DNA from: Mortierella alpina
Taxonomy: Eukaryota > Mortierellomycota > Mortierellomycetes > Mortierellales > Mortierellaceae
Assembly (NCBI GenBank): GCA_029449245.1
Contig: JANATF010000004.1
Span: 2,356,001-2,420,000, forward strand
Reading direction: 5' to 3'
Length of the DNA stretch: 64,000 nt
The notes beneath the pieces were generated by a model. That model was not told the origin of the DNA. It did no database searches and saw only the letters and a list, made by a program, of their open reading frames with translations. The translations under genes and the position numbers were made by a program. Each line of letters begins with the position of its first letter. Positions within the stretch are counted from its first letter, which is position 1. Below are positions 58,797 through 64,000 of the stretch, piece after piece.

Positions 58797-61180
58797 CGTT
58801 TGAGGACGGGGCTGCAAGGACGGGGGGAGTTGACTTGAGAGAGGGAGAGTAAGGCAGGTATAGTTACAAGGACAAAAGAGGAGACGTACTACAGCGAGAG
58901 AGAGAGAGAGAGAGGGAGCGATAGAAGAAAGGAGCGGTGGGGCGGGCGCGGAGGAGGTAGGAGGGCGTTGAGAAACAGACCAGGTTGTGTGAGTGACAAA
59001 ATGAGTGTACAGGAAAAAAAAAGAAAAGTCCAAGAGAACGATGAAGCGGTACGTTCTTTTTAAGCGTTTTGCAACCCTCCCACGATGCAGCGTATCGTGC
59101 ATGATGCCAGATAACAACACCAACCGGCAGTGGGGACAGGGGCAAAGACGAATGAGGGAGCGCAACGGCATATCACTGTGGACGATAGAGACGCAGCCTC
59201 GCAAGGTGTTTAGAGTTCCAGCTCTGTCTCGGTGCGTCTCGGATCGTATGGAAGAGCAGCTGTTTGGCTGTTTGACTTTGACTTGCCCTAGCTCACTGCC
59301 TCCAGGTCCACCAGACGGGTGCTTCATTGGTTTGTTTTTTTTTTTAATACGTAGTCTATGAAGTTTACTTTCTCACCCTCCCACAACAAATAGTCTAGTC
59401 TATCAGCACTCCCACTGCTCAGCATCAATCTTCCTTCGCAAATTACCCTCATACGCCTCTGTCATACTGGTCACCCGCATGTTTCGCAACTCTCTTTTCG
59501 CCAGAAAACAATGGCTCCATCTCATCCAATTTAGGCAGGTTCTCACAGGTACCAGGGCAAAGTTATCTACCGCTTTCGGTACTCTCCCACCCTCTCGCCT
59601 AGCTCAAGATCTTGTGGATGTGTTCTCCTTCAGAGGAGGATGGATTTTCAGCAGAGGGTTCCTCATCGGAATCAGCAGCGTCAAAACGAACGTTCTGAAT
59701 ATTTCAGGCCCCGTCCGTAGATGCTCATTTTAGATAATCTAGGAGCCATATCTTCTCCCCACCAGGTACGTACCCTTTTGTCCTCTTGGATCCAGGCGAT
59801 TTCCTCGTTCGGATACTCCGCCGATGGTCCTTTCGCTCCGTTCGCTTTTTCCCAACTCTGAGCGATTTAGCGTTTACATCGTAGGCTGGGTGGCTGGCTG
59901 GGGAGGCGTAAGGTTGGATATTAGTTGCATGACCTTCTAGACCTTTTAGCCCTTTTGCCCGCTCGTGCCTGCGATTACGTTGAAGTAAAATAAGGTAAAG
60001 ACCTCTTGTTGATGATGTAGACTACAGCGCTGTATTCATGTACCCATGCGAATCGCAGAGCAAACAAAGGAGAAGAAGCCTGCGGCGCCACATGCATGGA
60101 ACACTGTTCTCGCGTGCCAAGCCTTGGAACTCGTTTTCAGGTTCCAGATCTACGTCCAACTCGGTCTTGACGCTGCGTGGTTCTCGTTTCTCAAGTGAAT
60201 CTAATCAAAACTAACGTGGAAAGAAAAAAAAACTCCCCCCCCCCGGAATATACTGCAGATATATGAAGCCCATGCTGAGACATGGTTGCCTCGTGTGTGG
60301 GGCATACTTCTTCAACTACAACACCCTCTTTTACCGAGAATTTCCTCGCCCCTTCTCTGTTGACCAGGCTGCAGTCTCGTTTATCATCAGCCAATGCTCC
60401 TCATTGTGTGACAAACACATCAGGAACATGAAAATTCCCCTTCTCTCGAATACCGCAGCCGCACGCGGGGAGCCTATTACGGTTGTTGTTGACAACGGGG
60501 AATATTCTGACATTCACGCTGGACCATAACCATGCCAAGACTGTACACACGCAGAGAAGCACCAACCCACACGGATCAACACAGCTGTGAGATGAACAAG
60601 ACCCGAATACTCCAATCCTTGCAATCAGAACCGCCTGGCTTTCATGCTGCCTAAAATCGGAAACCAACGGCAGGAGGGCGAGATGGAACGAAGAACGATA
60701 AATAAAAAAGGTCTGAAAAGCAGTTATATAAAGCGGCTAAAAGTGGATCTTCCAGATGTACGCTAGTCGACTTTCGAAGGTCTGCAAGTACATACTTGAT
60801 GAGCAGGTGAGATAGCCTTCCTTGCCCCACTGGACCTGTCAGCTAGTTCTGCGTGCTTTTCATGTGCAAGCAAATGGCACTGTGGCACCTCAAGGTTTGC
60901 GCATGCTGGTTCGTTGCCTTGAACTGTGTGTGCTATAGTCCATTATGTCCTCTGCGCCATTTTCTTTTCTCGTCGTCTCCCCACTGCCCAGATAGCAATC
61001 TATCTCTTCAGCACAGAGAAGCACCAACCTTGAAAACGCCACCAACATCATCCAAGCCACACTCACATCTCCACGCCAGCGCACATCCCTCAGCAGACCC
61101 TATTCCTCTCGCCCTCCGTCTCCGTCACTGTCCCTTCGCCGCCCGTCTTCTCATACCCTCTCGTCGTCCACAACTGCATC
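58797..61180. promoter_or_regulatory. Divergent intergenic region permease / PRP16
   Basis: 2.4 kb between head-to-head genes. Next to the permease it is CT/GA-rich (about 58890-58915 GA repeat on the plus strand), a common leader for fungal genes. A C-run of 10 lies at 60235-60244. Small ORFs (59479-59733, 60263-60529) lack any resemblance to known proteins and are not called. Confidence 0.45.
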
Positions 61181-64000
61181 ATGTCGGGTCTGGAGCACGA
61201 GATCGCCATCGATATCTCGAGGGCACTGAATCTCATCAATCCAAATGACTTGCTTGCAAGGCAGGTCATCCAGATCGCTCGCAATCATAAACAGGCCCAA
61301 GGGTTCGTGAAAGGTACCGTCCAGCAAACAGACCTTGCGTCAAGGGATCCTCTTTGCTCCTTGCCCATCGTTTCTTCCTTGCCAACTGCAATCTAAACCC
61401 CAAAATAGCCTGGCCACGTCGATTAATGCTTACCTTGTTTGTAACATAGCTTGCGCGGCATTTGGAAAGTTCAAGGACGAATTCCTGTTCGACATTTACA
61501 CAAAGATTCAAAACCACGACGTTGAACATGGAGTCGATGGCCCCTCGGCAGTAACACATAAGCAAGAGAACTCACGAAGCAGCGGCAATCGTCCCAAAAT
61601 TCAAGAATCGTCTGTGGCAATGTCCAACTTTACGAGGGCGTATGACGAGGAGGACGAAGCACCCGCACCGCAGCTGCCTGGTGGTCTGATCAAGAGAGTC
61701 AAGTCCACAACAGGAGACGATCGCCATGTCTTCAAGGCTCCCGCAGTGCCAACAGGAGTCTCGCGCTTGGGGCTCGACAAGCTGGCGAAGGAGAAGCGTG
61801 AGGAACGTGAACGGGCATCGTCAGCGTCTCAGCCGACAAAGAAGATCAAGCTTCAGGTCGAGGACGAATGGAGGGATGGCGACAACCACTCTCAGGAACA
61901 CACTGGGCGTAGAGAACATAAAGGTGGTAGTGATAAAGGATCATCGGCATCTGAAAAGTCATCCACTGTTCGCGTAGCGGAGGCACAGTATCGCACCAAA
62001 CGAATGGAAACACCTTCACATCCCGGTGGTGTCAGTCAGGAAGCCTTGCGCCGGGCCGAGGAGCGAAAGCAGCGTGACCGTAACAGGGGAGGGCTACACG
62101 ACAGAGCCGAAAATAGCCGTGATGGCGGGGATAGAGATGATGATCGGCGCAGAGACATGGACAGATACGATCGAAGGGACTCTAGATACAGCAGAGATCG
62201 GGACTATGATAGGTCACGGAGTGACGACCGGTACCGGTCCAGCGATAGGGACGATAGGAACCGTCGGGAGAGCAGACACGATAGGCGCGATGATAGGGAC
62301 AGGAGGCCCACTGACAGACGGGATGATCGTTCACGGGATAGCGTCACCCCACGGAGGAGTGACATGACGGAACCCCGGAGTCAACGCTCGAACAGAAGTG
62401 AATGGGATGCGACACCATCAAGGACAGGCCGTAACACGGACAGCATCTTGCATGGCGGATTAACACCGCGACGCGGTAAGATGACACGACGAATATCGTG
62501 TATGCGAATGACCTTGTGCACTCATAAACCTGTGTACTAATGATACTGCGTTGCCGCTATAGACTACCGACCCCCAACGCAGAGCAGAGGAATGTCGGAT
62601 TGGGATGCCGTTACGCCCCGTGTCACATCGTCAGCCTACGATGATCGGGTGGACAACTATCCTGACGAGACCCTTGAGGAGGCACCAGATCGGGACGAGT
62701 GGGAAAATGAACAGCGTCAGGTTGACCGAGAGTGGTACAGCATGGAGGAAACTGGTAGTGCCATGGACGACGTTCATAATCCTTTTGCAGAATATGAGGA
62801 ACACGATGCCAAGAAGGAGCAGGAATTGGAAAAGAAGCAGATGAAGAAGGTTTCTGCCAGGCAAGCCCAGTACAACAAAGACAATGAGATGTGGGAGACC
62901 AATCGAATGTTGACCAGCGGTGTATTTCAGCGGAAGGAGGTCGATACCGACTTTGACGACGAGGCTGAGGATCGTGTCCATCTGCTAGTACATGACATCA
63001 AGCCCCCCTTTCTCGACGGGCGTGTTGTATTCACAAAGCAGATCGAACCTGTGCAGACTGTAAAGGACCCGACATCAGACATGGCCATCTTTTCGCGCAA
63101 GGGCAGTGCTCTTGTCCGCGAGAAGCGCGAACAGGCCGAGCGCCTGAAGGCTGCACCCAAGTTCCAGGTCGCCGGAACAGCCCTTGGAAACGTCATGGGA
63201 TTGGAGAACCCGGAGGACCAAGCCAACGCAGAAGCAGCGGCGGCGGCAGCAAAGGTCAAGGACACGAACGAGGAGGATGATCATGACGGCAAGGGCGACT
63301 CTCAGTTTGCATCTCACCTCAAAACATCGGAAGCTGCCAGTGCATTCTCGAAAACGAAAACTATCAAGGAGCAGCGTGAGTATTTGCCTGCGTTCGCTGT
63401 TCGGGAAGAGCTTATGCGTGTGATTCGGGACAACCAAGTGATCATCGTCGTTGGAGAGACAGGATCTGGAAAGACAACGCAATTGACACAGTTCTTGCAC
63501 GAGGATGGCTACAGCACGTTTGGAATGATTGGATGCACACAGCCACGTCGTGTGGCGGCCATGTCTGTTGCCCGCCGTGTCTCTGAGGAAATGGGCTGCA
63601 AGTTGGGCTCAACAGTTGGGTATGCCATTCGTTTTGAGGACGTGACATCAAACGAAACGGTTATCAAGTACATGACCGATGGTGTCTTGCTGCGCGAATC
63701 AATTCGAGAAGGCGATCTGGACCATTACAGCGCTATTATCATGGACGAGGCTCACGAGAGATCCTTGAATACGGACGTATTGATGGGTCTGATGAAGAAG
63801 ATTCTGGCCAGGCGACGTGACCTCAAGCTGATTGTCACTTCGGCTACTATGAATGCGGATAAGGTAAGCAACATGGGCAGTGGTATGTGTGAAAGTCCCT
63901 CCTCCAACAAAAGTCAGCGAGATACTAACTGGTGATCTTGATTTCGACTTTTCCAGTTCTCGTCATTTTATGGCAACGCTGCCACATTTACTATTCCAGG
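61181..64000 (+). CDS. PRP16: Pre-mRNA-splicing ATP-dependent RNA helicase PRP16/DHX38 (5' part; runs off the window)
   Basis: Exons 61181-61313, 61450-62475, 62563-63863 and 63957 to the window end; about 825 residues seen, 3' end missing. The N-terminus ([18 protein letters not shown]) precedes a long Arg/Asp/Ser-rich segment ([20 protein letters not shown]) like that of DHX38, then [17 protein letters not shown] and [13 protein letters not shown] helicase motifs: [11 protein letters not shown], Ia [15 protein letters not shown], Ib [15 protein letters not shown] ([19 protein letters not shown]) and [16 protein letters not shown] across the last splice junction. The last intron has GTAAGC, a TACTAAC branch sequence and TTTTCCAG. 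Known role: remodels the spliceosome between the two catalytic steps and enforces splicing fidelity. Confidence 0.95.
63922..63928 (+). promoter_or_regulatory. Intron branch-point sequence TACTAAC
   Basis: Perfect yeast-type branch consensus about 30 nt before the acceptor of the last PRP16 intron (63864-63956). Confidence 0.75.

Overview
This is a 64 kb stretch of a fungal nuclear genome. The genes are interrupted by short GT-AG introns, one with a perfect TACTAAC branch point before the last exon. Two-strand gene packing and clear orthologues of Pol III, proteasome, spliceosome and complex I subunits also point to a fungus. The large protein at 24259-28358 belongs to a leucine-rich-repeat family that I know mainly from Mortierella-type fungi, so I infer Mucoromycota/Mortierellomycotina. 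This is an inference from protein style, not a database match.

Layout: 1-8.4 kb holds a secreted or anchored acidic protein, a RIM2-type mitochondrial pyrimidine nucleotide carrier and a GNAT acetyltransferase. 9-13.3 kb holds a Gln-rich GLI/ZIC-type zinc-finger regulator, followed by about 8 kb without a supportable gene (13.3-21.2 kb). 21.2-36 kb holds a p24 cargo receptor, a decayed coiled-coil repeat locus, the giant LRR protein, an NSRP1-like splicing factor, a glycyl-tRNA synthetase of bacterial type and an unrecognised 1030-residue protein. 37-51.7 kb holds RNA polymerase III subunit 2 (7 exons), a small acidic protein, a GPI-anchored PL14-type protein, NOSIP, PPIL4 and proteasome subunit RPN8. 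52.5-64 kb holds a frameshifted EgtD-like methyltransferase divergent from an intact SABATH-type methyltransferase, complex I NDUFB9, an amino-acid permease and the 5' part of PRP16/DHX38.

For every multi-exon gene given below I placed splice sites by eye. Every complete model sums to a multiple of three, which supports the models. Most genes are housekeeping and do not form one pathway. Four of them (NSRP1, NOSIP, PPIL4, PRP16) act in splicing, and NOSIP and PPIL4 share a 368-bp divergent promoter. The parts that merit most attention are the bacterial-type GlyRS, the methyltransferase pair, the tandem-repeat coiled-coil remnant and the lineage-specific LRR protein. I did not find a convincing wholly new system.
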